This document shows positions 26,096 through 37,872 of a stretch of DNA of 64,000 nt, piece by piece; the stretch's first letter is position 1, and every line of letters starts with the position of its first letter. Source of the DNA: Limanda limanda (taxonomy: Eukaryota > Chordata > Actinopteri > Pleuronectiformes > Pleuronectidae); contig NW_026870402.1 in assembly GCF_963576545.1 (NCBI RefSeq), positions 744,001-808,000 of the forward strand, read 5' to 3'. The notes under the pieces are model-generated. The model did no database searches and was not told the DNA's origin. It saw only the letters and a list, made by a program, of their open reading frames with translations. The translations under genes and the position numbers were made by a program.

Positions 26096-26666
26096 ACACA
26101 TGCTGAGAGACTGACGCGGGGAGCACAGAGAAAAAAGACTATAATGATTGCATTTGAAAGAAAGGTGTCTCCACAGGAGGTCGACTTCGGATTCAGGAAA
26201 TTCGGGAGTTCGTACCACACCGGGCTGGAACATCACCAACAGATGTTACGACACGTTACACAGATCCGTTCTGACCGGCAGTCTGACTGGCAGCAGTGCG
26301 CGTCCCGCCGGGTTCACGCCCGCTCTTATGTAACTCAGTGGCGCTGTTCACTTCGGCTGTGATCGCGCTCAGCACCTATGCTTTCCGCGTCAGGTCTTTT
26401 CTTTTCGGGTTGTCGCCAGATGCGGAAGCGTCGCGTAACTCTGTGACGCACAGCAGCCGGGCTGTTCACATGAGACTTTGCATTGCTCCGCGCCAGTCAG
26501 CCCGTGATTCTGCTTTCTCCGCGGGTTGTATATGCTCCGTTCAATGTAGGGGTTCGGGGTATAATGGTCTTCATAGCACCCCCCCCTCTTTCTCTGTCTG
26601 TCTGCTTGTGTGCTTGTAGTGGGGGGGCGGAGGACACATTTAATCATGTGAGGGGGAAAACTCGGG

Positions 26667-26678
26667 GAAATTGAAACT
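26667..26678 (+). promoter_or_regulatory. ISRE-like site, unit 1
   Basis: GAAATTGAAACT fits the interferon-stimulated response element consensus GAAANNGAAACT exactly. It lies ~460 bp upstream of TATA module 1 and ~2.3 kb upstream of the Ig TATA box. Confidence 0.4.
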
Positions 26679-27127
26679 CCAGAAGAACAGCAGGGAACGC
26701 TAAAATACGGGACACATATTTGATAATTTATTTATAATATGTCATTGTTATCGTTTAAATTAATTTCCCAGTGCGTTTCCCCGAGCGATGCGCAGAAACC
26801 ATCGGTGCAGAGCGCGATGCGCAGCCCCGAGCGAACCTGGTCGCCTCCTTTCCGCTCCCATGTTACTCAGATCAGATGTGATGTTCACATCGTCGCGATG
26901 CGCCGCCTGTTGCAGAGGGTTCCAACACAGTTGAACAGTTTACTTTCGATATTGGTCGGTCCACCGCTGAATGGTGCGAGTCACCGGTCTGTCACGTTTG
27001 AGTTTCTGCCTCTAGGAAGGTCGGCAAAACTGAAGTGATCTGATTTGCCGAATGTGAGTCGAGGGAGGGCCTTATACAAATCCCGGCTAGTGTAAATCTC
27101 GATCATGACACGCCCCCTCTACTATAG

Positions 27128-27133
27128 TATAAA
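27128..27133 (+). promoter_or_regulatory. TATA box of promoter module 1, unit 1
   Basis: TATAAA is followed at ~25 bp by CTGTCAGTGCAGGATATCAGCTCC, closely like the sequence after the Ig TATA box. It is a second, paralogous promoter module in each unit. The GTCGAGGGAGGGCCTTATAC element ~75 bp upstream is also shared. Confidence 0.5.
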
Positions 27134-27164
27134 GGCTGTACTCTGCAGTCTGTCAGTGCAGGAT

Positions 27165-28140
27165 ATCAGCTCCTGTGGGAACACGCGAGCTAGGCGATGA
27201 TGGAAGCGACACTGATGGGATCGGTCCCAGAATGTCCCCGTGGTTAACTCTTTAGCTTCAGGGGAGGGGGTCTCCATTCAGCGCCAGGGTCGGACAACAA
27301 ACTCGGGGAAGAGCAAGGGAGGAGGTGTCTGCTGCATGGAGAACAATGTGTGGCGCTCAGATGTGGAGATTATTTCTTTGGGATGTTGTCTGGACCTGGA
27401 GCAGCTCGTGATCAGATGCCGACCTTATTTCATCCCGAGGGAGTTTACATCTGTCGTAATAACAGCGGTGCACATTCCGCCACATGCCGACATCAGACCC
27501 TGGACGAGCTGCATGCAGTTATCGACAGGACCGAGACATCCCGGCCCGAGGCTGCGTGTGTGGTGGCCGGTGATTTTAACAACGCCAAGATGAGGAAAGT
27601 CCTGCAGAGATACCATCAGCTCATCAGCTGTCCTACGCGGGATGCGAACACACTCGACCATGTCCACACTCCCTTCGGGGATGCGTATAAGGGTTGCTAT
27701 GAAGACCATCATCACCATTGAACGGCGCAAACAACATCCAGCGGAGAAAGCAGAATCACTGGCTGACCGGCGCGGAGAATTGCGTTTGGTGTGAACACAG
27801 CGATCATTGCTGCCGGTCAGAACTGTTCCTTGTAAAGTGTCTTGAGATCTGTTGTTGATGTCCCAGCCCGGTTTGGGGAGTGGGTATCATTTGAGTTGAA
27901 CCCATGTTTTCTCCTGTTTCTGGATGAGGAGTGAGTTTAGGAACATGTCTTTTGGTTCCTTTCACTTCAGTATAGATAAGTTCAGGTTGCTCCCTTCAGG
28001 TGGTTTGTGTTTGCTGTTTTGCTGTTCGCCCCCCTGAAGCTAAAGAGTTAACCACGGGGACATTCTGGGACCGATCCCATCAGTGTCACTTCCATCATCA
28101 CTTTGCTCGCGTGTTCCCAAAGGAGCTGATGTCCTGCGCG
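27165..28140. repeat. Remnant of the palindrome, unit 1
   Basis: The left arm is cut short after CTTTAGCTTCAGGGGA (about 27264) and joined to LINE sequence. The right arm, about 27813-28140, is complete. The long hairpin potential is therefore lost in this unit. Confidence 0.75.
27265..27725 (+). mobile_element. LINE endonuclease fragment, unit 1 (decayed)
   Basis: Translations contain motifs of the apurinic-like endonuclease of fish non-LTR retrotransposons: TTNSGKSKGGGVC, FTSVVITAVHIPPHA, DELHAVIDRTETSRP and AGDFNNAK. They lie in two different frames, so at least one frameshift separates them. The 5' end is missing, being joined directly to the CAGGGGA of the palindrome arm, and no reverse transcriptase follows. 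This is a dead fragment. Confidence 0.75.
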
Positions 28141-28259
28141 GATGCAACTTCCGTCCGTCCGCTCGCTTTATTCTATCCGTAGACCGGCGGCGAGGACATC
28201 GCTTAAATCCCACAGCGCGAGTGTGACGCGGACTGTTACAGTGTAACTTCCGCACTGTA

Positions 28260-28603
28260 AACAATTGTCATGTGATTTAATTGTCTGTTTATTATTGTTT
28301 TAAATTAAATTCAACATAATCTCAAATACTGTACAATGTAATTCAATGTAATAGCAGCATGATGACAGTCAGTTCCTGAAAATTAAAATCCTCTTTAACA
28401 AAACCTTGCTTCCCTGTGTTGATGTGATATTGTGAACAACGTATACTGAATGATTACAGTTAATGAAATGCAGCAACTGAAATACTTGCTGATTTTCTTG
28501 ATAGAAACAAAGTTGTCTATTACAGATGTAGATTTCGGAACATGACAGTTATCAGTCTGATCATTACATGTGATAAAAAATGCAATCACACAGCACATTT
28601 TAC
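28260..28603. other. AT-rich spacer between palindrome and Ig promoter, unit 1
   Basis: About 340 bp of AT-rich DNA (for example TTTATTATTGTTTTAAATT) with no coding signature. It is conserved at about 38862-39204, 44673-45010 and 50684-51026 in units 2-4. Confidence 0.6.
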
Positions 28604-28793
28604 CATGTCCGACATGAAGTGTTGTGATCTCAGTGTGTTGATATCAATCCTCTTTCCGCTCCTCTCCTCTGAAGCAGAAGCAGCAGACACCAACACTCGG
28701 CTGTTAGACCCGCTCCGTCTTCCTCTGTCTCTGAGCGTCGCTCTCCAGAGCCGCGGACACGCACTGGTTCGCTCCGACCGAACATTACGCAGA
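28604..28793 (-). repeat. Reverse arm of the ~190-bp inverted repeat
   Basis: Reverse complement of 25905-26095. It lies immediately upstream of the Ig copy 1 promoter region. Equivalent arms are at about 39205-39397, 45011-45203 and 51027-51219. Confidence 0.8.
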
Positions 28794-28943
28794 ACCAATG
28801 CGGATTGAACTGTTTACTTTTTAGAGGCGTCTCTCCAGACACGCCCCCTTTGTGCATCCGACTCTCCAGACACACACCCCTGCGATCTGATTTGCCCAAT
28901 GTGAGTCGAGGGAGGGCCTTATACAAATCCCGAACATTACGAG

Positions 28944-28949
28944 TATAAA
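28944..28949 (+). promoter_or_regulatory. TATA box of Ig copy 1
   Basis: GAGTATAAATGG lies 117 bp upstream of the original Ig start codon at 29061. Upstream are CACGCCCCC (Sp1/KLF-like) boxes and the shared GTCGAGGGAGGGCCTTATAC element. The expected start of transcription is near CACAGGACATCAGCTCC. Confidence 0.6.
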
Positions 28950-29951
28950 TGGTTGCACTCTGCAGTTTTATCTGCACAGGACATCAGCTCCAGATCAGTG
29001 AAAATCTTAGCGTGAGAACAGGACCTGCAGCCGGCTCTGCTGCGGACAAAACTCTGGAAAATGGACAAGACTCTGCACTGTAAAAAGCCCAACTTCAAAA
29101 TCATTGGTCTAACTTATTTTTAAAAGTTGAGTGAGCAAATTTTTTTTTTTAATGTTGAGCAAACCCAAAGTTTCAAGTTTACAAATAAGTAGTGCAGTCA
29201 ACTGAACATTTTAAGTTGAGGAAACTTCAAATATTGCTTAGCCAGCTCCGGGATGCAAATATAAGTTCAGATTGAATGATATGAATGCATTTATATATGG
29301 AATATATCTACTTAGATATGTATATATAAACACACACACACAAACAAACATATATACATATGTGAACATATATATTTATGTCTTGTATTATTATTATACA
29401 CATTTACACACACATATAATATATATATAGCCTATATATATATATATAGCATGTTCAGATTTCTTTTTACCCCTTACTTTGTATTCACCTTCTGCTGTCT
29501 TGGAGTTTTAATTTTACCACTTTTACCAACCACATTATTAAATGTCCCCCTCTGCCCATCCACTGCAGCCACACAAGCAGTGATAAAGATAAAAAGAGAG
29601 AGTGGGGCTACGTATTCTCCACACAGGCTTGAGTGGAGAATACGTAATTTACCCTCGACAGCCGACATTTGACGGAGCAAACAGCGGAGAACTTCTTCAA
29701 CATGGATGACATTAAATTAATAATTGAAGTGGAGAAGTGCAGTGAAAAAAAAGACGAATGTTGGGACAATGTTGGTTAATGTTGGAGCAAGCGCTGCACG
29801 GCGCTTCAGCGTGGCTTCCGCGTCCGGAAGGCGACGTCATGACGTAGTCAGCGTCACTGCGCACTCGTGTTTTGAGACGCCAGCGCTCTCAGGTAGAGTG
29901 GGCTTGTCCGGACATGTTGGGGTGTAGTTGATCAGATGCACGTCCTTCTAT

Positions 29952-30071
29952 CGCAAGTTCCGCCGCCCGATATCCCCCGACGGCAAGTTCCGCCGCCCGA
30001 TATCCCCCGACCGCAAGTTTTGTCGACTGATGTCCTCCGACCGCATGTCCTACGGCTACGTGTCCTCCTCA
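29952..30071. repeat. Four ~30-bp tandem repeats in the TIR element
   Basis: CGCAAGTTCCGCCGCCCGAT-type units start at about 29952, 29982, 30012 and 30042 and become more diverged to the right. They lie just upstream of the leader-exon splice donor at 30093. Confidence 0.8.
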
Positions 30072-30923
30072 CTTTCTTCCAGCACTAACTAGGTAAGACT
30101 CCCGCCGCTATTTTACTGGTTATTCTGCGACCCGTTGTCTTTCGAATGCAAAGATTCACAACGTTTACAAAACTACATGTGTAAGCTATCCATATAATCT
30201 ACCTGTTAGCTACCCGTGAAAGCCACGTGTTTGCTAACTTTCAGTTACATGTGAAAGCCACGTGTTTGCTTACTTTAAGTTATCTGTAGACCAACCCCAC
30301 CCAAACCACCGTGCTACGTTTATAAATTACCAACGTGTTAAGTTGGGTTATCAATAAAATAATGGTAAATTTTGATGATCTTCTCCTTGTGTATACTGGG
30401 GTATGTGTCGTCTGTTGGTGTCTTTTCTGTTTGAATCTTAGCATAACGGTGAATTTAACAATTAAGCTTTCATACAGAGCTCGTTCACGTGTTATTTATT
30501 TCAAAATAACTACTTCTTATTTCATACATTTCCCACAAATATGGGGAAATGTAACTCAAATAGCCCTACATAGTTCTGTGTTTAATTTATTTCAAAGTAC
30601 ACCTACACTTGCCTCTGTATTTTTCTTCTCTTCATAAGAGTTTGGTGTTTTCCTTTGTAACAGGCAAAAATAGCTATAAAAGTCAACAGTTCTTTATTGT
30701 TCTATAATTTCATAAATGCAACAAAACAGTGTAGTATAGTATAACTTTATAAGCTTTCTTATCAAATATGTTTCTCAGCTCCAGACAAATTTTATTTGGG
30801 CGAAGAGGGGTCAAAATGGTTATTTTGATGTAAAGGTTGCCTACCTCTGCCTCAGCCAAATTGAGTTTGTTCATTTGGGTGGTGTTAAACTCATAAACTA
30901 AATGTGTTTTCCTTGTTTCACAG

Positions 30924-32587
30924 GATTTGGATGCAGTGTAAGGAGTGCAAGTTCTCGCACCCTAATCAGGATATTCTCCTCAAGCATTACCGACTTTGCC
31001 ACTACCGGGGACGCTTTGGCCACTGCCGTGCCTGTACACTGACTGCTGCTGCACTTTCAAAACAAGCGGTGGGTTAAAATGCCACCTTTCAAGAGTACAC
31101 ACAAAGTCCAGAAAAACTGAAGTAGAAGTCACCTTTTTTTGTCAATTGTGTGACTTTAAAGACATCTGTGCCCCAAAGAAATACATAGCCAATCTAAGGA
31201 CTCATTTGAGGCAGCATGTGACTGTTTATTGTTGTTTACTGTTTACTGTTGGTAAGATTTTTTTTTTATATAATGTGTAATGTCCTAAATGCTCTACCAA
31301 TTCCACCATTCTGCTCAGCTTCCGGATGTAGCAAACCCTTTTAGTTTATAACTGTACAATGTGGGCACCTTCTGTAATTGGAGTCTGTATTAACACTAAT
31401 ACTGTTATTTCTCCTCTCTTAGATATATGCTGAGTTTTTTTGAATCACTCAAGTGGATCTAAAGAAGACATTCTTCACATCTTTGGATGCACACGCCTCA
31501 AACCTGATAAAGCTTTACAGAACACGTAGCGGGACACTAGGAAAGGACTTAAAGGCCCTCCTTGACAACCTTGATGAACAGGTAATGCAAGTAGGAGATA
31601 AATTAAGGTTTTCTGAGAGTGCATTTTCACATTGCAAACAGACATTAACATTAATTGTGAATAGGTGTGGTGTGATTTTATTTTCAGGCCATGGTATATA
31701 TTTTTTAACTTTATTTGTGTCTTTCAGAAAACCGATGTGCTTGCACAAAGGAAGGCCACAGCTCTCCGAGGTCTACCTCTCTATTTGAGGGAGAATCCAG
31801 GCAACGTCCTGAAGACATGTCTGGTAAGAATACTTCGGTTTATACCATTGAAGTTTTTTTCTTCCATTTTTTTAATAGCTGGGCCAAGGGGCCAGTACAT
31901 CTCTGATTAGGGAGCAAATGCATTCATTTGATAGGAATATGCAATAAAACTTATTTATATTCCCTTTAATGTAATATAAGTAGTTATCCCTAATTAAGGC
32001 TGAAATCTTTAACAATAAAAGTAAAAACACATTATCAAGAGGTAATCTATGAGGGTTGACCTAAAAAGAATCCTTAAATCAGTAAATTTTGCTGCAAGTC
32101 TTCGTGTTTGGATTGTGGCCGATTTTATATGCACTGTCAGGGTGAGATATTGTCTCATAACTCATAAAGGTGCATGTCACTTTACTCATGGGTAGGGGCA
32201 TATCATTTATTTATAAATGTGGTGATGAAAACAATAAAAATTTAAGTAATGTCTGTTTGTTTTCTCTAGGATACAGACTCGGAGGAAACGTCCGTTGCAG
32301 GTGTTCAACTTGGCATAGTCACCGTTGTTGAAGATGATGTTGGGAGAGCTCACTCAATGCCCAGAACAATCAACATTGCCCTTGTCATCGAGGAAAAGGT
32401 CGTTGTGGATGACATCTCTGACATCAGTACAGCCATTGTCCTTCTCTTTGGATGCATCTACAACCTCAACCTGGACTACCCCAAAGGGTTGAGGTACACT
32501 TTTGAGGCCCTTCAAAAGATTTTTATGAACCTTGGCACAGAGTGTTCTGCCCGAGTTCAGGCTCTGAAAAACAACTTGTTAAAGTAG
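30924..32587 (+). pseudogene. Intron-containing zinc-finger/SAMD3-like gene inside the TIR element, frameshifted
   Basis: Exon-like segments with GT-AG borders: 30924-31251, 31423-31581, 31728-31823, 32270-32587 (stop TAG). A donor at 30093 ends a likely 5' leader exon. The first segment encodes CKECKFSHPNQDILLKHYRLCH and then, in a different frame, CHLSRVHTK and CQLCDFK...HLRQH zinc-finger-like repeats, so a frameshift lies near 30999-31060. In the second exon the run of T at 31435-31441 and the site near 31452 imply two more small indels. The last exon reads RTINIALVIEEKVVVDD...LNLDYPKGLRYTFEALQKIF, a C-terminal region I associate with fish proteins annotated as SAMD3-like or uncharacterised zinc-finger proteins. 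The function is not known. It appears decayed. Confidence 0.6.
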
Positions 32588-32825
32588 TCCGATACCATGA
32601 CACATAGACATGTGTTCAATGCACATATTTGCACACATTGACATGTCACTTTCTTCATCAAAACATGTTTTTTAAGTTCAGTGATGACTACACAAGTTTG
32701 TGTAGTTTTTGTATTTCTTTATATTCGATTGTTTTGTAAACCTCTGCACAGAGTGCTCTGCCTGTGTTCAGGCGCTGAAAAAAAACTTGTTAAAGAAGCC
32801 TGCCACCATGAACACTTGCGCACAT

Positions 32826-33179
32826 AGACATGTCACTTTATTCCTCAAAATATGTTTTTAAGTTCAGTAGTAGCTACACAAATCCCATGTTCCCATTTGA
32901 AGTTAGTGTTTACTAACTGCTGGATTTGTTTATCTCTGAAACTAAACACGTTTGTGTCTTGTTACACGTTTTTATGGATGCACTTTCTATAGACATGTCA
33001 CTTTATTCCTCAAAATATGTTTTTAAGTTCAGTAGTAGCTACACAAGTTTGTGTAGTGTTGCTACGAATCCCATGTTCCCATTGGAAGTTAGTGTTTACT
33101 AAGTGCTGGATTTGGTTATCTCTGAAACTGAACACGTTTGTGTCTTGTTACATGTTTTTTTTATGGATGTACTTTCTTC
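32826..33179. repeat. Tandem duplication in the 3' part of the TIR element
   Basis: Two ~165-180-bp copies (about 32826-32990 and 32993-33179) both contain TTTTTAAGTTCAGTAGTAGC and GAAGTTAGTGTTTACTAA. A shorter third version lies near 32650. Near 32740-32800 the end of the last exon (CTTGTTAAAGAAGCC) is also repeated. Confidence 0.75.
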
Positions 33180-35428
33180 ACTGCTGGGTTTGGCCAGTGG
33201 TTTCCTCAAGTATCTGACTAACACATGTTTTGTGATTCATAGTGTCAATCATACTGTTTTCTATATTATAGCTAAAGTATTGAGAGCTGGTTCTGCACTT
33301 TGTTATGTGTTTACATATTCTATCTTTGAAAATAATTGTATAATGTTACCAAGTTCACTTAAGCATCCCTGCTGCTGCAATTTCAATTTTGCCTTTTTTG
33401 TAGTTATTGGATGTATATAATGTTAACCCCTGTGTTCTTAATAAACAGATTCTTTATAGAATTTTGCTGTTATTATTGAATTTCCACAACAGTATGAATA
33501 GAGTAAATTTGAGTTAGCTCAACTGATGGGCAGCAAAGTTGAGTTAACTAAGCATTTCAAGTTTAAGTTTAAGTTCTCTCGACTGAAACTATCCAGTTCT
33601 GTTGATGTATGTTTTCAAATCATTAGCATGCATATAATCTAGTATTCCTAACTTGTAGATTTGAGTAGCTCTGAATGGAGATGTTAAGTTAGTCTAACAG
33701 AACATCACCATTCAGAGCTACTCTATATAACATTTTGAGTGAACTTAATTATTTAAGTTGACACAACTCACAAGCCCTTAAGTTAGGTCAACTCAAAAAA
33801 GCGTTGCAGCTGGTTGCTTTACTTTTTTAAGTTGAGTCAACTTTTCTATTTTTACAGTGTGTTCACTTTACTGCTCATTACCCGACTTGTGTCTGGTGGG
33901 TTTATTAATCCATGTTTACACTGACACCACATCTGTCTGAGAGGCATCAGCTCTGTGTGATGTGAACAGGACTAAATGTGTTCTGTGTTTTCTCAGGTGG
34001 ATCTCATCCCACATGTTCGAGTCTGTCAGTAACGGTGGAAGAAGGTGAAGACGTGAGTCTTTGGTGTGGACTTGTTGTTCCCTCGGTCAACTTGAGGAAT
34101 TACACGGTGGAAGTTACAAGAACTGACCCCAGGCAGTTCGTCCTCCTGTATCGAGACAGAAGAGTCCTCCTTGATGTCCAGATGGAGCAGTACAGACACA
34201 GAACCACACTGGACCTCAGAGGCCTGATCAGTGGAAACGTCTCAGTGCAGATCTCCTCTGTGAAGATGTCTGACAGAGGAGATTACACATGTTTGATCCC
34301 CAGACTGAAACCCAGGTGCATCATCACCCTGCATGTTGGTAAGGATCCTGAACTCATGCCTGTACGGCACAGTGGACAAACGGCAGATTGTGAGTGAACG
34401 TGTGATGTGAGAAAGTGCTCAACCTGTTTGTATCTCATGTGAAACAGTGGAACAGAGGAACCACGTCAGTGCTGCGCCTCGTCTGGAGAACAACTCTACT
34501 TCCAACCAGCCGGGGAAAGGTATCTGACTTATTATCCACTAGAAAACTGGAGTCGTGCCTTTTATTCACTTTCCACTTCATCCTCTGTTCTTCTGTGTTT
34601 GAGTCCAGAGCAGTAAACCACAGAGGAACTTGAAGAATGAGTCACTGTCATGTTGGTGAAAAGAAGATTCATCTCCTCTCTGATTGCCTTCACTCCTGCA
34701 GGTGCTGTTGCAGCCATTGTTGTTGCTGTGGTCCTCTGTGTTCTTCTTCCTCTTGGTGCTCTCCTGTTGGTGGACTTCATCAGACTGAGAAGTGGAAGAA
34801 ACAGTAAGTGACCATTTCTGCTCTGTAGCATTTCACTTTCAGTGCATTTACTCCAGTTTAGATGGAGCTTTTAACAAGTGTCTCAAAACCACTTTCAGGT
34901 CTCACAGGGAATTGTGTGACGAGATGCAGAGGACAACAGGACCAAGATCCCTTCACTGGTTACCATGTTGCAACCGGATCGGGTCCAGTCTACATCCAGG
35001 ACCTAGTCCAACCGGATGAAAGGAGAGGGACAGGCCCCTGTGAGCTGCGAGCAGAGACGTCCCCTCACTTGGAGCATTACAGAGAGATTATCTAAGTGAA
35101 TGAAGTTGATGATGAAATGAAACGACTTCTATAACAAATGTTCACTGCTGTTAACACTTTAAAAGTTTGTATTAGATATACGTGATGAAGTGTCTGCTTA
35201 ACCTCTGATATTAAAATGTTGAAGCCACAGTTCATGTGATTGAACCGTTTATTTGTTTATCAAAAGTACTGAGGACATTGTACATGGACCTTTTCCTTAT
35301 AAATCAAACAGGACACTTTGGTGGATTAAGGTTTTCAGTCATCAAATGTTATCTTTCTGACCCTGAAATCGAGGTGTTTGTTAGTGAGGTGGAGGTGGAG
35401 AACCATATGGGACAGCAGTGATGTCAGT

Positions 35429-35434
35429 AATAAA
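35429..35434 (+). terminator. Polyadenylation signal of Ig copy 1
   Basis: AATAAA 334 bp downstream of the stop codon, in GTAATAAAGAAAATACACTG. Confidence 0.55.
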
Positions 35435-36109
35435 GAAAATACACTGGTCCTCTGCCGCTGCTGTGGATAACAGAATGTGTGAGATCAGAAATCGCTGAAC
35501 CCTCGCTTCCTCCTCGTCCGCAGTCACACATCGAGCAGAACCCCGCACCAGTGTCACGGCAGTATTTATTTATTTAGAGCATCGGATCGATTCCTACACA
35601 TCAGTGGATCCTCACCTCCTCTGGGATATAATTTGGAAAGTTTCTTCATTTCATGAAAGTAATCTCCTGTGCGCTCTGTGCACTGTGCGCCTGATGGCAC
35701 AGTCCCGTTCACTGCAGGGATTCGATGATACACGCACAGTGTTATAAGATATAATTAATAAAACCTATTAATGACTCGGCTCTGTAACTCCGCTGTTAAA
35801 TGGAATCTGAACGTAATTTGCTGTAAGTTGTTTCATATATGTTTATATAAAAAGGTGCGTTTGGAACAGATATTGTTTGCGAGAAAAAATAAGCTGTTGG
35901 TTTTAATGTAAATGATGAATTGGATCAATAATCTGCTTCAGTTCATCACCTCACGTCTGCGTAATGTTCGGTCGGAGCGAACCAGCGCGTGTCCGCGGCT
36001 CTGGAGAGCGACGCTCAGAGACAGAGGAAGACGGAGCGGGTCTAACAGCCGAGTGTTGGTGTCTGCTGCTTCTGCTTCAGAGGAGAGGAGCGGAAAGAGG
36101 ATTGATATC

Positions 36110-36331
36110 TGTTGAGTGAGCAATGCCATGTTATATAGCACAGGTAATGATGTCACGGAGCATGTTGTGCCTGCGTGCACTTGTAACCTGTTGCGCATGC
36201 GCTTAATAAACGGTCTCGTGTTCCCAGACCAAGAGAGAAGAAGGTGCTCTGATTTTTCCTCCCGTGATAATTAGTTAACCAATCTGGTGACTGCAAACGG
36301 ATAGACCGCTGCAGAGATGTCCACCGCAACA
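36110..36331 (+). mobile_element. Solo LTR, unit 2
   Basis: A 222-bp insertion begins TGTTG and ends CAACA. It has an AATAAA-type signal inside and is flanked by a 5-bp target duplication ATATC (36105-36109 and 36332-36336). Units 1, 4 and 5 show the empty site GATATCAACACAC. No internal retroelement sequence is present, so this is a solo LTR left by LTR-LTR recombination. The strand is uncertain. Confidence 0.85.
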
Positions 36332-36965
36332 ATATCAACACACTGAGGTCACAACACTTCATGTCGGACATGGTGACACGTGCTGAGAGACTGACGCGGG
36401 GAGCACAGAGAAAAGAGACTATAATGATTGCATTTGAAAGAAAGGTGTCTCCACAGGAGGTCGACTTCGGATTCAGGAAACATAGAATTCGGGAGTTCGT
36501 ACCACACCGGGCTGGAACATCACCAACAGATGTTACGACACGTTACACGGATCCGTTCTGACCGGCAGTCTGACTGGCAGCAGTGCGCGTCCCGCCGGGT
36601 TCACGCCCGCTCTCATGTAACTCAGTGGCGCTGTTCACTTCGGCTGTGATCGCGCTCAGCACCTATGCTTTCCGCGTCAGGTCTTTTCTCTTCGGGTTGT
36701 CGCCAGATGCGGAAGCGTCGCGTAACTCTGTGACGCACAGCAGCCGGGCTGTTCACATGAGACTTTGCATCGCTCCGCGCCCGTCAGCCCGTGATTCTGC
36801 TTTCTCCGCGGGTTGTATATGCTCCGTTCAATGTAGGGGTTCGGGGTAAATGATGATGGTCTTCATAGCACCCCCCCCCCCCCTCTCTTTCTCTGTCTGT
36901 CTGCTTGTGTGCTTGTAGTGGGGGGGCGGAGGACACATTTAATCATGTGAGGGGGAAAACTCGGG

Positions 36966-36977
36966 GAAATTGAAACT
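36966..36977 (+). promoter_or_regulatory. ISRE-like site, unit 2
   Basis: Same 12-base match to the ISRE consensus, in the same relative position as in unit 1. Confidence 0.4.
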
Positions 36978-37872
36978 CCAGAAGAACAGCAGGGAACGCT
37001 AAAATACGGGACACATATTTGATAATTTATTTGTAATATGTCATTGATATCGTTTAAATTAATTTCCCAGTGCGTTTCCCCGAGCGATGCGCAGCCCCGA
37101 GCGAACCTGGTCGCCTCCTTTCCGCTCCCATGTTACTCAGATCAGATGTGATGTTCACATCGTCGCGATGCGCCGCCTGTCGCAGAGGGTTCCAACACAG
37201 TTGAACAGTTTACTTTTGATATTTGTCGGTCCACCGCTGAATGGTGCGAGTCACCGGTCTGTCACGTTTGAGTTTCTGCCTCTAGGAAGGTGGGCAAAAC
37301 TGAAGTGATCTGATTTGCCGAATGTGGGTCGAGGGAGGGCCTTATACAAATCCCGGTGATTGTAAATCCCAAACATTATGAGGATAAAAGGTTGCACTCG
37401 CTTCCTCCTCGTCCGCAGTATTTATTTATTTAGAGCATCGGATCGATTCCCTCACATCAGTGGATCCTCACCTCCTCTGGGATATTAATTGCAAAGTTTC
37501 TTCATTTCTTGGAAGTGAACTCCTGTGCGCTCTGTGCACTGTGCGCCTGATGGCACAGCCCCTGAAGCAGAAGCAACAGACACCAACACTCGGCTGTTAG
37601 ACCCGCTCCGTCTTCCTCTGTCTCTGAGCGTCGCTCTCCAGAGCCGCGGACACGCGCTGGTTCGCTCCGACCGAACATTACGCAGAACCACTGCGGTTTG
37701 AACAGTTTACTTACGAGAGGCGTCTCTCCAGTCACGCCCCTTTGTGCATCCGGCTCTCCAGACACGCCCCTTTGTGCATCGGCTCTCAGAATCGTTATCC
37801 AGCGATTGGATTCGGCGGCAATTAGCAAAATGGTAGGTGTAAATCCCGATCATGACACGCTCCCTCTACGAC

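Larger units (their letters stand above)
29076..33859 (+). mobile_element. TIR DNA element carrying a zinc-finger gene, inserted in Ig copy 1 exon 1
   Basis: A 4784-bp insertion begins CACTGTAAAAA and ends TTTTTACAGTG, a perfect 11-bp terminal inverted repeat. It is flanked by a duplicated TG (29074-29075 and 33860-33861). The other three copies give the empty site CTCTGTTCACTTT. Both subterminal regions are rich in AAGTTGAG and CTCAACTT motifs. CAC... termini with a 2-bp duplication suggest a CACTA/EnSpm-like (CMC) element, but this is provisional. I found no transposase. The cargo is an intron-containing zinc-finger gene (30924-32587). The long AT-rich parts 29230-29450 and 32600-33480 hold microsatellite-like TA/CA runs and repeats. 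Confidence 0.8.
29061..35095 (+). pseudogene. Ig copy 1: single-IgV membrane receptor, exon 1 split by transposon
   Basis: Same five-exon gene as copies 2-4, but exon 1 is interrupted after the fifth codon. 29061-29075 carries the start codon and four more codons. The remainder of exon 1 (33862-33895) lies 4784 bp downstream, beyond a TIR element. Exons 2-5 are intact and open: V domain 33997-34338, stalk 34448-34519, transmembrane 34702-34803, tail 34899-35095. Read through from the old ATG, translation enters the transposon and stops after about 20 codons, so no signal peptide can be made from the original promoter. A product would require an exon supplied from inside the transposon spliced to exon 2 (all junctions are phase 1). 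I infer a pseudogene. Exon sequences are nearly as conserved as in the intact copies, so the loss is recent. Confidence 0.8.
25703..35750. repeat. Ig array unit 1 (about 5.3 kb plus a 4.8-kb insertion)
   Basis: First tandem unit, recognised by the shared TAATAAAACCTATTAATGAC start. Order: long non-coding upstream part (25703-27050, with an ISRE-like site), first TATA module (27128), shortened inverted repeat with LINE fragment (27165-28140), AT-rich spacer (28260-28600), reverse copy of the unit-start sequence (28604-28793), second TATA module (28944) and the Ig gene. It lacks the solo LTR of units 2 and 3. A TIR element occupies 29076-33859. Confidence 0.85.

Noticed and set aside
25859..26362. 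167-codon open frame starting MMNWINN, repeated in each unit
   Set aside because: The reverse strand of the same stretch is also open, the frame changes length between units through indels, and part of it is an inverted repeat. It looks like repeat sequence without coding selection.
29300..29450. TA/CA-rich run in the TIR element as a possible replication or regulatory site
   Set aside because: It is a simple microsatellite-like stretch with no further motif.
34562..34831. 89-codon minus-strand frame over the Ig transmembrane exon, and the 130-codon plus-strand frame in the sister copies
   Set aside because: Both lie across exon-intron borders of the Ig gene. The splice sites, phase and domain order support the exon model instead.
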